Below are positions 22,001 through 30,200 of a DNA stretch of 64,000 nucleotides, one piece after another. The stretch's first letter is position 1. Every line of letters begins with the position of its first letter. Source of the DNA: Effrenium voratum (taxonomy: Eukaryota > Sar > Dinophyceae > Suessiales > Symbiodiniaceae). The DNA lies in assembly GCA_963377175.1 (NCBI GenBank), contig CAUJNA010000599.1, positions 1 to 64,000 on the forward strand. Direction: 5' to 3'. The notes under the pieces were generated by a model that saw only the letters and a program-made list of their open reading frames with translations, made no database searches and was not told where the DNA came from. The translations under genes and the position numbers were made by a program.

Positions 22001-25000
22001 CGTGGTTCAGCTTCAGCTCCACGCACGCATTGATCAGTTCCGGGCCGTCATCCGAATATACCTGCTTGATTTTCCTCCTCCCGCAGAAGTGCTTGATAGC
22101 CCTGACGACTGAGTCAGTGTCTCTTCTCGCGGTGGGATAAGCCATGATAATTCCGGTATATATGTCCCGGATGATGAGCGCATACCTGCCTTCCACTTCA
22201 TGATCTCCTGATGCCGTCACAAAGTCGAACGTCACCAGGTCACCGAACGTCTTCACTTCTCTTTTGAATGCTCCCGTTCGTGATCTGAAGTGTCTCATCT
22301 TTGCCTTGACGCATGATTCGCAGAAGGGATTTCGGTATCTGTGTGTAAGCAAATGAGCTATGGAGTTGGCGTCCTTCTTGAGGACTCCCACTTTCCTCTT
22401 TATTGATGATCCTTCGTACACGTCTACTTCGATTCCGGCATCTGGATCATCTTCATCAACCTCTTCCTCGTGAGCTTCGGCATCACCATGTCGATGCGGG
22501 ACTGACCCAACATCTACAGGTATTTCCTCAGCCACGGGAGGCGGACGTACCGGACCGGCTCCTCCGGGTGGCCCGAAGTCGAATGCCCCGTCGTGGTGTT
22601 CGCCCTCGGCCTCTGCGGACTCACCGACAGCGGCGGGTGTGACGTCGTTCTCATCGTCACCTCCCTGATCTGCCTCGTCGTTCGTTACCATCGCCAATAC
22701 TTCCGAAAAGTGCTCCTTGAGGTCGTCTATCGTAGGGCGATGCCTGTTACTCCGAAGTTTACCATCACTCACTAGGTACGGGATGTCGTCCTTGACCTGC
22801 AAGTGCACGAATCCCTGCTTTGGCGTAACCATGAAAGGTAGTTTACCAGGCATCCAGTGAAATGCATAACCCATCTTCATGCATCTCCTCCCCACTGACA
22901 ATACCGTGGGTGTCTCATCCAATACATGCGGCTCGACAGTCTCGTCCAACTCGTCCACGACTATCTTGGCCACATCAGATGTGGAAGTGGAACCATTCGC
23001 GGTCTGGAACACGATCTCGTCGTCATCTTTCACGATGTCGACACCCAGGCTCTTCGCCTTGGCTCTTCCAATGAGATCATGACCACATCCGGTGTCCATC
23101 AACCATTTCACCCGTTTGCTGATGCACGTTGACATGGCGAAAACGTTCTTCGGCATACCATGCTGCTTCTTCCAGTCGACAGCCGATTCCTTGATCTCGT
23201 CCTTGTTCCGATCATACTCGAACATTATGCTGCTCTCCTTGGTCACCGGGAAGTAGTGCTTCTTATATATATCATCCACCACTTCTCTCAGTATCTTCGC
23301 ACGTATCAATGATCGTTGGACTTGATAGGCTGACAATTCACGATGATCACTGCTTTTGAACTTCTTCTCGTCGACGTACACGTACTGATAAGGCTCATTC
23401 TCATTGTCCTCATAACCGTACCATTCCCCTTTTCGTTCCCATTGCCTTCTCTCGTCTTCGAGGTAGGTGATCTCCCCATTCTCGTCGACGTCGAGCACTT
23501 CCTTGAACCACACCATTTTCTCGGGGATCTCGGACTCGCCAGACCATCTCGATGATTCGCTCATCGCGTCGTCATCGTGCTCGTGGTAGACAGTCTCGGC
23601 TTCGTCCGGTTCGACCTGATCAACGTCCTTCTTGAAGCTTACCTTCCCTGCAGGAGCCGATTGCTTCAGGACTATCGCGGGCATTGCGATGGCCCTCCTC
23701 GCAATGGCTGGCGCTGCGGCTTTGGCGGCAGCCTTCGACTTGGCTTGCGCCTTGTCATTTGACGTTGCTGGAGCTGAATTGTTCTTGATGAGCTCATGCC
23801 TGTACTTACAAGCGCTTCCCCTATCGCACTTCCCCTTCTGAAACGCGAAGCATGCTCCATCATCTCTCTTTGGTGACGATGATCTGGACTTGGATTTGCC
23901 CTTTCCTTTCCCCTTGGACATGCTCTCCAACTTATGCTCCGTCTTCTTGCTGTGGGAAAAAGTGCATTCATTCCCTTTCACGCACCCCTTCGCCGATTTG
24001 AAGTGGTACCAGCAGGGGTTATCCTTGCTTCCGCCCGGACTCTTGCCTCTGTCGCTGGCACCGTCGGACTTGCCGTTCTTGCCAGCGTGGCCCTTTGCCT
24101 TGGCTTTTGGGAGCACAGGAGCGGCATCAGGTCCACCGGGTTTCCCCTTTCTGCCCTTGCCACCCTGGTTCTCCTGTTTGCCAGTTGCTGGAGCCGCATC
24201 CTTCCCGCCTGACTTCATCATCGACTTGACCGATTTCTCCTTCATGTCGAGCATCAGGTCTTCCCGATCTGCCTTGATCTGATAGTCGATCAACGCCAAT
24301 AAGAATTCATACGTCTTCTGAGGATGCTTGTCCGGTAGTCTATGGTAGGCATTGAGGCCGAACTCCATCTTCTTGCTCCCTTTGATCTTCCTGTAAAGGA
24401 TGTCTCTGAGAGCCAGCTTACTGGGTCTGTCCTCGCTCCTCATCTTCAGCAGCAAATCATACCATTTGTTCCTGAACATGACCAAGTTCTTGTCGCCAGG
24501 AAAGTCAAGGTTGAATAAATGCTCGATGTGGTAGACAAGATCCGTTCTATCGGAAGTTCTGAATGATTGCATAACTAATGCCACCAACTCTCGTCCCTTC
24601 ACGATCACCCCTTGTTGATGTCGTAGTTCAGAGTGTCGTGTAGCATCGAGGTATACGTCCTTGGCTTCGTCAGGTGCTTGTTTCAGCATGTTCTGCATGC
24701 CCATGGCCATCTTAATATCTATCGTAGCAAATCTGTCGCCACCTGAATCGCTAAGCAAATCCAGGTCTGGGTTCAACCCAAGAGCCTGCTCCAGCCATTT
24801 CGTCCATGCGTCGGTATCTGGATCTGCACATGCGCTCAGAACATTCATCAGCAGTTGCATCTTCCAGGTGTCAAGTTGATGGATCTTTGGCCAGGCCGGA
24901 ATAGATACTCTCTCGGCCTCTTTCCTCGAGATTCTCGGTCGATCATTCTTGATCTCTCGGTTATCTCTCGATCTCCTTCGTCTCCTCCGTGTCCGATCGT

Positions 25001-26813
25001 CTTCTTCCTCTTCTTCTTCCTCGTCTTCCTCATCTCCTTCGTCGTCGTCATCCTCATCCTCATCATCGGGTGGATCATCCGGAGGTCCTCCTCCGCCACC
25101 AGCGAGGCTCAACTGACGTCGACCCGCTCCCTGCCCATTCCCATTGGGCGGGAATCCACCGTAATCCAATGGGGGCGTAGTACCGTTGTTTCCCCCCCCA
25201 TCACCACCACCAGTCGTAGTAGTGGATTGTGGGACATGCCCAACAACCCCTTGCATCTGGGATAGGTGTACATCGATCATTGGATCACCGAAAGACGGAA
25301 AGAGGATCGAACCTGGCATCAGCGACGAATTAGGGATTTGATTTGAAGACGATGACGGGACTGACCCAGCCACCTTCTTGTCTATCCTATTTGAATTAGC
25401 CTGGGTTCCTCCCTCAGCGCGTTTCACTACTGCTCGTTCACGATGTCCATCTTTGCTGCTGGAGGCTTCCTGTGTCTCCAGCTTCTTGTGTGCACGTAGT
25501 TCCTCGTTGTCAGCATCGAGTTGGCGTACAAAACTCTCTTCTTGCTTGAGCGTCGCCTCTCTTTCTTTCAGTTGTCTCTGAAGCTCATGCATCTCCTCGA
25601 GGTACTCATCGTACATTCCCTTAGCTGTCAATCTCCAGTACTCAGCCTCCTTCGACTTCTCGTCCATCGTGCACCGTTCCTCTTGTTTCTCTTCTTTGAC
25701 CTGGGCTAACTCCAAGATCGCATCCTGACGATGACCACCTTCGACAGCAATCATCTGGTCCTTCATCGACACGTCGGACTCATACTGTTTGACGATCTCT
25801 TCTTTTTCGCGAAGCAAGCAATCTGCTCTCTTCGATTCCTGTTCCGCAAATACTGTAACGTCATTCAGCCTCGCCATCAGCTGTTCCCTGGAGTCCTCCA
25901 AAGAGTACGTCTCGGGGCGCTTGACGAGTGCATGCTCCAACTGTGATTTCAGACTTTGGACCATCTCCTCCTCGTTGAACTTCTCGATAGATGTAGAAGA
26001 TTCTATGCCTCTGATCTGTTGCTGATAAACTGATATCTGTTGTGAAGCCTCACGGTGTATCTGATTTGCACGTATAGCTGATTCCTGCGCGGCCGACTTC
26101 TCGCTTGCCATGTAGGATTTCATCAATGCAATCTCCCGCTTCTGCTCCATGATAGTTCCTTCAGCTTGCCTCATCTGTTGCATTATAATATTCGACTCCA
26201 TGTCTTTCTTCTCCCCGTACTGAAATGCGTTCATTTCCACCTTGCGCATCTGTTGGGCTTCTTCCTCAAACTTGCGCCATGCCTCAGCCATGTGGTGTTG
26301 GTGGTGACTCACTAGATGTCCCGACTGCTTGCTGGCAATCTCGCATCGTCTTTCCAGCTCCTGGATCCGGATGGTGCTTCCATAGTCTTCTTGGTTAAGA
26401 TTCGCCATTGCTGCCGACATTTCATCAAGTGTCTTCTGATATTCCCCGATCTCCACCTCCATCTTATTCTTCTCTTTGATCACGGCGCGAAAATCTGCAC
26501 TGGTGGGTGATTTTGACCTCCCACCCTTCGATGTCGATCTCACGCCCTTCTGCGACGTCCGTGGTGTCGCAGGCGAAGATGATGATCTTCTCGGTGGGGA
26601 TTCTCTTTTCTTCGACTCCTGATGAACATCGATCTGCTTCCATGATCTTGTGGGAGTAGATATGTCGCTGAATAGCGCGGAACCTCCGCTCCCAGGTTCA
26701 TCCTGTGAATCTGCAACCATATCCATCACCGCAGGAAGAGCCATCAATCCATTGGATCCCTCTGAGCTGCTGTTCCCAAAAGTTGCAGTACTTGGGCTCG
26801 CCGAAGACGCCAT
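16065..26813 (-). CDS. Gag-Pol polyprotein, Ty1/copia type, with C-terminal methyltransferase-like domain
   Basis: An ATG at 26813 opens 3582 codons. Residues 1-480 are Ser-rich then coiled coil; 500-630 are Gly/Pro, acidic and Arg-rich. A helical Gag-like region (~640-860) precedes two CCCH fingers near 933-953 and 987-1005. Protease DTG is at ~1240. Integrase has an HHCC zinc site (~1486-1502) and DDE residues near 1531, 1590 and 1619. RT carries YVDD near 2382; RNase H is ~2598-2745. Residues ~3030-3240 contain AGPCTGGSSW, ELPGSCDYW and DGCRYGL, resembling motifs IV and VI of cytosine-methyltransferase-like Rossmann folds. The last ~240 residues (from MTANPNVVNANEFF) may be a start point of the accessory protein fused to Pol. 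Copia integrase precedes RT, as here. The frame is intact throughout. Confidence 0.93.
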   Translation of the reverse strand: MASSASPSTATFGNSSSEGSNGLMALPAVMDMVADSQDEPGSGGSALFSDISTPTRSWKQIDVHQESKKRESPPRRSSSSPATPRTSQKGVRSTSKGGRSKSPTSADFRAVIKEKNKMEVEIGEYQKTLDEMSAAMANLNQEDYGSTIRIQELERRCEIASKQSGHLVSHHQHHMAEAWRKFEEEAQQMRKVEMNAFQYGEKKDMESNIIMQQMRQAEGTIMEQKREIALMKSYMASEKSAAQESAIRANQIHREASQQISVYQQQIRGIESSTSIEKFNEEEMVQSLKSQLEHALVKRPETYSLEDSREQLMARLNDVTVFAEQESKRADCLLREKEEIVKQYESDVSMKDQMIAVEGGHRQDAILELAQVKEEKQEERCTMDEKSKEAEYWRLTAKGMYDEYLEEMHELQRQLKEREATLKQEESFVRQLDADNEELRAHKKLETQEASSSKDGHRERAVVKRAEGGTQANSNRIDKKVAGSVPSSSSNQIPNSSLMPGSILFPSFGDPMIDVHLSQMQGVVGHVPQSTTTTGGGDGGGNNGTTPPLDYGGFPPNGNGQGAGRRQLSLAGGGGGPPDDPPDDEDEDDDDEGDEEDEEEEEEEDDRTRRRRRRSRDNREIKNDRPRISRKEAERVSIPAWPKIHQLDTWKMQLLMNVLSACADPDTDAWTKWLEQALGLNPDLDLLSDSGGDRFATIDIKMAMGMQNMLKQAPDEAKDVYLDATRHSELRHQQGVIVKGRELVALVMQSFRTSDRTDLVYHIEHLFNLDFPGDKNLVMFRNKWYDLLLKMRSEDRPSKLALRDILYRKIKGSKKMEFGLNAYHRLPDKHPQKTYEFLLALIDYQIKADREDLMLDMKEKSVKSMMKSGGKDAAPATGKQENQGGKGRKGKPGGPDAAPVLPKAKAKGHAGKNGKSDGASDRGKSPGGSKDNPCWYHFKSAKGCVKGNECTFSHSKKTEHKLESMSKGKGKGKSKSRSSSPKRDDGACFAFQKGKCDRGSACKYRHELIKNNSAPATSNDKAQAKSKAAAKAAAPAIARRAIAMPAIVLKQSAPAGKVSFKKDVDQVEPDEAETVYHEHDDDAMSESSRWSGESEIPEKMVWFKEVLDVDENGEITYLEDERRQWERKGEWYGYEDNENEPYQYVYVDEKKFKSSDHRELSAYQVQRSLIRAKILREVVDDIYKKHYFPVTKESSIMFEYDRNKDEIKESAVDWKKQHGMPKNVFAMSTCISKRVKWLMDTGCGHDLIGRAKAKSLGVDIVKDDDEIVFQTANGSTSTSDVAKIVVDELDETVEPHVLDETPTVLSVGRRCMKMGYAFHWMPGKLPFMVTPKQGFVHLQVKDDIPYLVSDGKLRSNRHRPTIDDLKEHFSEVLAMVTNDEADQGGDDENDVTPAAVGESAEAEGEHHDGAFDFGPPGGAGPVRPPPVAEEIPVDVGSVPHRHGDAEAHEEEVDEDDPDAGIEVDVYEGSSIKRKVGVLKKDANSIAHLLTHRYRNPFCESCVKAKMRHFRSRTGAFKREVKTFGDLVTFDFVTASGDHEVEGRYALIIRDIYTGIIMAYPTARRDTDSVVRAIKHFCGRRKIKQVYSDDGPELINACVELKLNHDLSLPGRPQNNSLAERTNQFIIDQTSACLVHAGLPTCYWVQAITTLCHLMNIEEVNGSSAWMRLHGEEFKGEKIPFGALVDFKPSEARGGKREKFEPRGETGIFAGYVLSTGMHWANKYRAWALTAFAGAELNIKKAKVPPRLRMPHQTERMILKSPLAFPIQQKYKVANETLEGIEMSIDAIGLDARDRLIEDEDYEPELLQSDEKRLLDDEVDQIAGLLLDDGPEVIAGDRGDHAGEEDARPSSSKGKGDGHPKGDEKVAKSDLPHVSVGLPGDGITYVNDDGKEVKIDKAGRPYPVGKDGFRLMKTSRPPEFTPEEWKMMSKYYTKEEKAEVKGGGKRKEEDPKSKESDISAPAEARTLQMPGGKRIRAMLRNRWGGVEWQYNWGLRKNISKIKNPMDGKHLAELEWVRIVVNPVDGVVVLMDSKQSQDVMRRNVQLEKEFECLVVIYAWKFKSEERSKSTPNWTKAVASVMESHKDEAETASGTDPSVDESTDLTWYEWEESAEIVSGKVPLAMPAIGEDGEAKKYPSMPCVTSERIQHREKAVKVVRFFDALVSRPVGRKEMLTNPDALASMKKEWSGLIDQGVFDLGAVREYDAVAREAKAKGEEIHMARAHGICVEKHSQLPVGDPKRKFKGRGVLLGNQVKNQSFEAAMFQDLGNSPASFEASRWADFLGCHDGWDVQMADAVQAYIQATLRGTPCWIELPPEAVPSECKWDKYRRPVVPLRKALYGHPDAGTFWEQHCDESVRAVGFEPIGEEWPSVYIHEKLQLVLVVYVDDFKMAGPQKNLAQGWSMLRTRLKIEPETGLDMYLGCNQSKGNVTLGNGHRVTTVTYDMEQFLRSCVDRYLEVAGDVKLNKVVTPELHEETKNHVSRKPAREGPSVVCNWCNNLVPTDGSATVPDQRGGTPELAMKEPVRGHLAPHAASVLMKLLYGARIARFDLLRQVNRLARNVHRWTDSDDRGLHHLMCYVHHTKHWRMVGWVGDPMDDVHLALYADADFAGCIDSLRSTSGGHLNIQGPNTRFPLSGSSKRQGCVSHSTPEAEIVAADVAMRSMGMPALKLVERILKKSPNFVFYDDNKAMIGVVRSGRNPTMRHLERSHGVSISWMHEMFTRDYMYLAYEVTDRMAADIYTKAFNDGRKWKHACLQIGLLDPSLLSDPDTLKALTPTCDPIKGTMQTASGTVDGVPTFPYTHIPIMPPDLWWSGLTSKEGLHEHEGHDPVVVAKGPRLMRVKPPLAVMTPFGSKWLRSTWFLKNGSWLKVEDRVDPGLQCVRIDGWVERAVWQFHPVPVAAPARERSPRPRPIHVGSGDVDMQSVLAAFVEELSNERIELKCVNDLALETLLRLKLLMRCLHINHEQLVPGRCFVPYRIAVKHKPQLAPGIELAMVKHDGGVLRAPVHVSLPGMRTRTVVTLYSVDLARPIVLMACSEPRNWFTALARHDGPQVVTITLVDDLLSEYGGRIARHVLTKPSDLLFFAGPCTGGSSWARLNKTRGIDTAEKIEAKQREFWRLFERFVEIKRHAMTKRAAILFELPGSCDYWKDERLHEVVHDGTSHEFDGCRYGLKQRYAKKPMPIKKPWRVVSWNFELGGSLSKKCNGNHEHGPCAGRETKETQLYTSIIVGVILRRFRARARCLKPAPLKLALACITRRRSRKHQATASEICTTPTAQPRCWVSPEPLVHTGSWVSPEPQASRRSWTSSSPQSEAGIALGQFRGFICSCLFWIFLGLENIIKMTANPNVVNANEFFCVPVGKSRQAAIFLGNLVKNAIEEGKRIPKRMEMSSDLGMCVKWIEDIGVPAIYAYSAYYSAKGRGMMKGEGQSMRVALEFISKVFGQLSADECMLGWREFCSKGKKIVSALNQLCGEATMLAKNPELLNVTKYCMEGADMLRSIANIWDLALGVAEDNDERSFKAAFHQNTPVGEVYKEFISDESSRASSSRRWRSSEEFQTTAEFERHDRRIASTEIETGGKCSR
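16077..16083 (-). promoter_or_regulatory. Candidate -1 ribosomal frameshift site GGGAAAG
   Basis: In sense the Gag-Pol frame reads GGG GGA AAG TGT TCA CGT TGA. The heptamer G-GGA-AAG fits the X-XXY-YYZ rule, and the -1 frame continues open for 1976 codons. The zero-frame stop lies 9 nt after the heptamer. AAG as second codon is not the most efficient eukaryotic choice, so efficiency is uncertain. Confidence 0.65.
16926..16936 (-). repeat. Inner-family hairpin core 4
   Basis: The sense core is GGG-TCAGT-CCC, then an unpaired T, one C-G pair, an AG/AA internal loop and a GGGG/CCCC stem. In the Gag-Pol frame it is read as WVSPEP, a different frame from the GSVP copies. Confidence 0.75.
16962..16972 (-). 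repeat. Inner-family hairpin core 5
   Basis: The sense core GGG-TCAGT-CCC lies 36 bp from core 4, with an unpaired T, a C-G pair, a G/A mismatch and a five-pair GAGGT/ACCTC stem. It is read as WVSPEP. Confidence 0.8.
22498..22508 (-). repeat. Inner-family hairpin core 6
   Basis: The sense core is GGG-TCAGT-CCC, then an unpaired T, a U-G wobble and a GATG/CATC stem. It lies between integrase and the protease-side linker and is read as GSVP. Confidence 0.78.
25357..25367 (-). repeat. Inner-family hairpin core 7
   Basis: The sense core is GGG-TCAGT-CCC, an unpaired T and a six-pair stem GGTGGC/GTCATC with two G-U pairs that exist only in the sense RNA. It lies in the Ser-rich linker before Gag. 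Confidence 0.78.
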
Positions 26814-26911
26814 TGTACTGTGTAGGTTATCGTTCCTTTATTGTCCCTGTACCCGCAATAAACCAGCTGTCTCCCAGTCCAGTGTAGAGCTTGTAGTTAC
26901 GGCTGATAACC
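26814..26911 (-). promoter_or_regulatory. Leader and primer-binding site, inner element
   Basis: Directly after the 5' LTR the sense strand reads GGTTATCAGCCGTA, then AACTACAAGCTCTA. The complement GGCTGATAACC forms an anticodon stem-loop-like sequence (loop CUGAUAA), so priming by a cleaved tRNA half, as in Drosophila copia, is plausible. The outer element has the same first 14 nt. The leader from LTR to ATG is only 98 nt. Confidence 0.65.
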
Positions 26912-27260
26912 TGTCAAGAGACGGCAAGGTGACGTCCCGTGGGACGCTATGCACCGAACCCTCAAGCTGTAATACCAACCACGTAGAAAGGTGTATACGG
27001 ACGATGCCGTTATAGCCGAACCCGTGTAAACGTTGTAAGGGAGAAGGAATGATAGTTACAACAGTGGTCCTGACAAATGCAGCGCAAGCGAAGTGTTTTC
27101 GCTCTCAATGCCGATCACGTATGTATGCAGTCACACATCAGATCTTGAACCTCAATTGTGTCTTGAGCCAAATGGCGATCAATGGAACTTGGGAAGCAAC
27201 ACCAACAAGGACCTCAGAACAGCTACCCAATTTCGGCACGGGGCCTAGAGGGTTTTAACA
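26912..27260 (-). repeat. 5' LTR of the inner element
   Basis: 349 bp, identical to 9172-9520 except G at 27066 in place of A. It would drive transcription of the inner element; no promoter element was assigned with confidence. Confidence 0.97.
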
Positions 27261-27265
27261 GTCAT
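27261..27265. repeat. Target-site duplication GTCAT, right copy (inner element)
   Basis: Identical to 9167-9171. It falls in the Met-Thr codons of the interrupted accessory frame. Confidence 0.95.
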
Positions 27266-30200
27266 CTTGCTCGCCGCCCCACTAGGCCTGAACTTCCTGC
27301 TATCATCCAGCTGGTCAGGAGCAAAGGGTCCACTAGGGGCAGCTGCACTCACCAGAGGCGCTCCTCGCCCAGAGCAGAGGTGCTTCTTGTGGAAGTTCAC
27401 CATCTGATTCAGCTGCGATAGTGCGTAGGCACGATCCTCCAATGACGCACTCTTCATCCCAGCCTCAGTCAGAGGAGCCTCAGGCTTGTCATAACTCGCC
27501 TTACCGCCCCATCTCGCCGCGACCAGCTCAGCAGACTTCACAGGGTCGATCAAATTCCCCGACCACCCAGGCATATTGCTCAACCTCCTAGTCAACGCGT
27601 CTACCGACGCAGCCAAGTCTTCGTCCGTCACGGTGTAAGGGTCGACCTTCTCCCTGTCGTCCTGACCCACATCCGGAAGCCTATAGTCCCCGCGGATGGC
27701 CTCCATCGCGGTCCTCTCGGCTTCCTCAGCCTCCTCTTGCGTGGCCACAGCTCTAGGAATCAGGAGCGCGACCTCAGCCGGCAACGACTTCTCCATGTTG
27801 ATTGGAGTATTCTTGGGAAGGATTCTTCGATCATCTCCCTCCCCGCTGTACACGTATTCCCGAGCAGCCTTTCGGTACTCCTCAGCGGTAGCCCCTCTGT
27901 AGTTGGAGGCCTTGCTCGGGCCTTCCTTCCCAGCCTCGGTACCCCGAGGCGTGGGCTCCTTCGTCTCGGTGGAGCCCTTCTTGGAGCCTTCCTGATCCAC
28001 GTCCATGTCGTCCTTCTTCTTCTCCGTCACGGACAGCTTCCCAATGTCAGGAAGGGTCACATCATCATCCTTTCCTGACCCGGCGCCCCTATCGGGGGCC
28101 GGCTCGGTCCTCGGTTGCCCCGAAGAACTCGCCCCAGGATCCACATCGCCCTCGTCATCCACATGTGGTCGCTTTCCCCACACGATCTTCGTCTTCGGCT
28201 TCAGTGGGACAGCGACACCTCCAGCCATATGGTGTCCAGGCCAAGTGGCTCCCTCAGGGTCATCTTCGAACCATGACTTCCCGAACGGGCACCCATCCCT
28301 ACCAAGGATCTCCTTCCTATCGGAAGGGGTTCCTGAATGTGACAATGCCGACACATGAGATAGTAGCACCTCAACCGCTGACTGTGCCAACGTGTCAGGC
28401 ATCTGCTCCCTCGTCGGGACGGTCCGCAGCTCCGGAGCGAGGTGGCCGGCAATCATGCTGAAAGGCGCAGTCCCCAACCGCTTGCCCAATACCGCCTCGT
28501 TCAGCGCGTTGAAGTACTTCTGCAGCTTCTCCAACATTGCCGTCGCCGCCATCAGCTGGGGATGAAACATGGGCATCCGCCACGCGCGCCCAAGGGCGGA
28601 ATCCACGTGCGATGCGATCACAGAGATCGTCCCTACCAGCAAGTGCGATGATGCAACCTCCGGCACCCAAGTCGGGTCGTCCAAAGGAATGCATTGACCT
28701 GTCTGCGCGTTCAGCAAGGTAGCCCTCACCCCCGGCGCTCGAAGACAATCATACGCCCTGCGGTTCGGGTCACTAACGACTCCACGAACCATGTAATCAT
28801 CCCGATCGGGCATATCTGCCCAGTCCCCCGGAGGTGCTCGCCCATGATGGTACTTCGCCTGAATGTCCTGCCTCATCCCTAACGGGATATGGGCAGCCTC
28901 GGACGCCACCTTCTTCATGTTCCATTGCTGATCACCCCACGGCGTAGACTTCCGATCTCGAGGATTGATGTACTCCTGATCGATCCTTCCAGCAGCTCGG
29001 GAAGCATCCAACGCCCCGTACATGAAATCGTTATGCACGGCCCTCTCCAATACCGCATTCCACTCGCTATCGCGATTCGGGAACACAATGTGGCTAGTCT
29101 CGTTCGCCTTCCTCCACTCCTCCGCGGTAACCCGCTCTTGAGTGATTGCCTTGTTCCTGATCACAGCATAGATGAAGGGCTCACCAGCCTCCCTAGCCAG
29201 GACATGCTGAACGATGAACCTCCTATTCGACCTGCTTTCCGCCGGTCTTGCTGATGTCCGCGAGCCCCTCGTGGATTGATATGAACCATGCTCACGGTGA
29301 TGCCGAACTTCCGCTGACTCCAACTCGGGCGCCTCTCCCGGGTGCTCCGGGTACGGCGTGTTCGCATAATTGTGTATGCCCCCTCGAGACTCCTGGGTTG
29401 AAGCCGCCTTCGGGGTCGCTGCAGTATCCCGCAGGTCCCCGTCGTCGTCCGTATACTTCGGAGCATAGGAGATAGGCACACCCGGGCCACCTGCACCCGA
29501 CGCCTCCTCCTTCTTCTGACCACCAACAGGTTCTCGAGCCCTTCGTTCCTCCCTAACGGGCGACGCCGCTCGCTTTGCCGCAGGCGATTCCATCGGCGGC
29601 TCTGTCGTAGTCGTAGTGGCCTGAGGCACCTCAGCTGCCCTACCGGGAGTCTCTTCCTCACCTACAGCGGGAGCCTCGGCTTCCTTCTCCGGTTCCATCT
29701 CAACGTCTCCGGCGAACTCCAGCACCTCGGCCTCGGTCGGGACCCCACCATCGTTGAAGGTATCCGTAGGAAGATCGACCCCTTCCCTATCGGGTAGGAG
29801 ATCATCGACCTCGGCGGAGCCACCCGCGTTCTCCTCCTCAATCGTCGCTCTAGGCGTTCGAAGATTCGAGGACCATCGATTCCCAACTTCGGTCGCCGGG
29901 ACCTGAGGTGAAGAAACTCTCGGACTCCGAGGTGGGTTCGGCGGGGACTTCGGTCTCACCGATGCCAGCATCTCCTTTGTGACTAACGCCTTAGGAGGTG
30001 CTTTCGGGGCAGCGATCTGACCCTCCACTTGCTGACCTGCGTCAGACGATTGCCCTCCAGAGGCAACGCCTACCGGCGGTCCTCCCAGAGCGGCACCTGT
30101 CATGTCGACATCCTCAGACTCAGACATCGATCCGCCATCACCCATCTTTGAAGAAGTACCCTCCTTCAGAAGCTTGAGGATGTTGTCCCTGATGTGCAAC

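Larger units (their letters stand above)
9172..27260 (-). mobile_element. Nested 18.1-kb Ty1/copia-type LTR retrotransposon (inner element)
   Basis: It has 349-bp LTRs (9172-9520 and 26912-27260) differing only at 9326 (A) versus 27066 (G), and a GTCAT target duplication. It inserted in the same orientation into the outer element's accessory frame. The sense layout is leader and primer-binding site, a 3582-codon Gag-protease-integrase-RT-RNase H-methyltransferase-like frame, a GGGAAAG slippery site, a 1976-codon accessory frame with a Tpt1/KptA domain, and 3' non-coding sequence. Both long frames are intact and the LTRs almost identical, so this copy is young and potentially functional. Confidence 0.97.
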
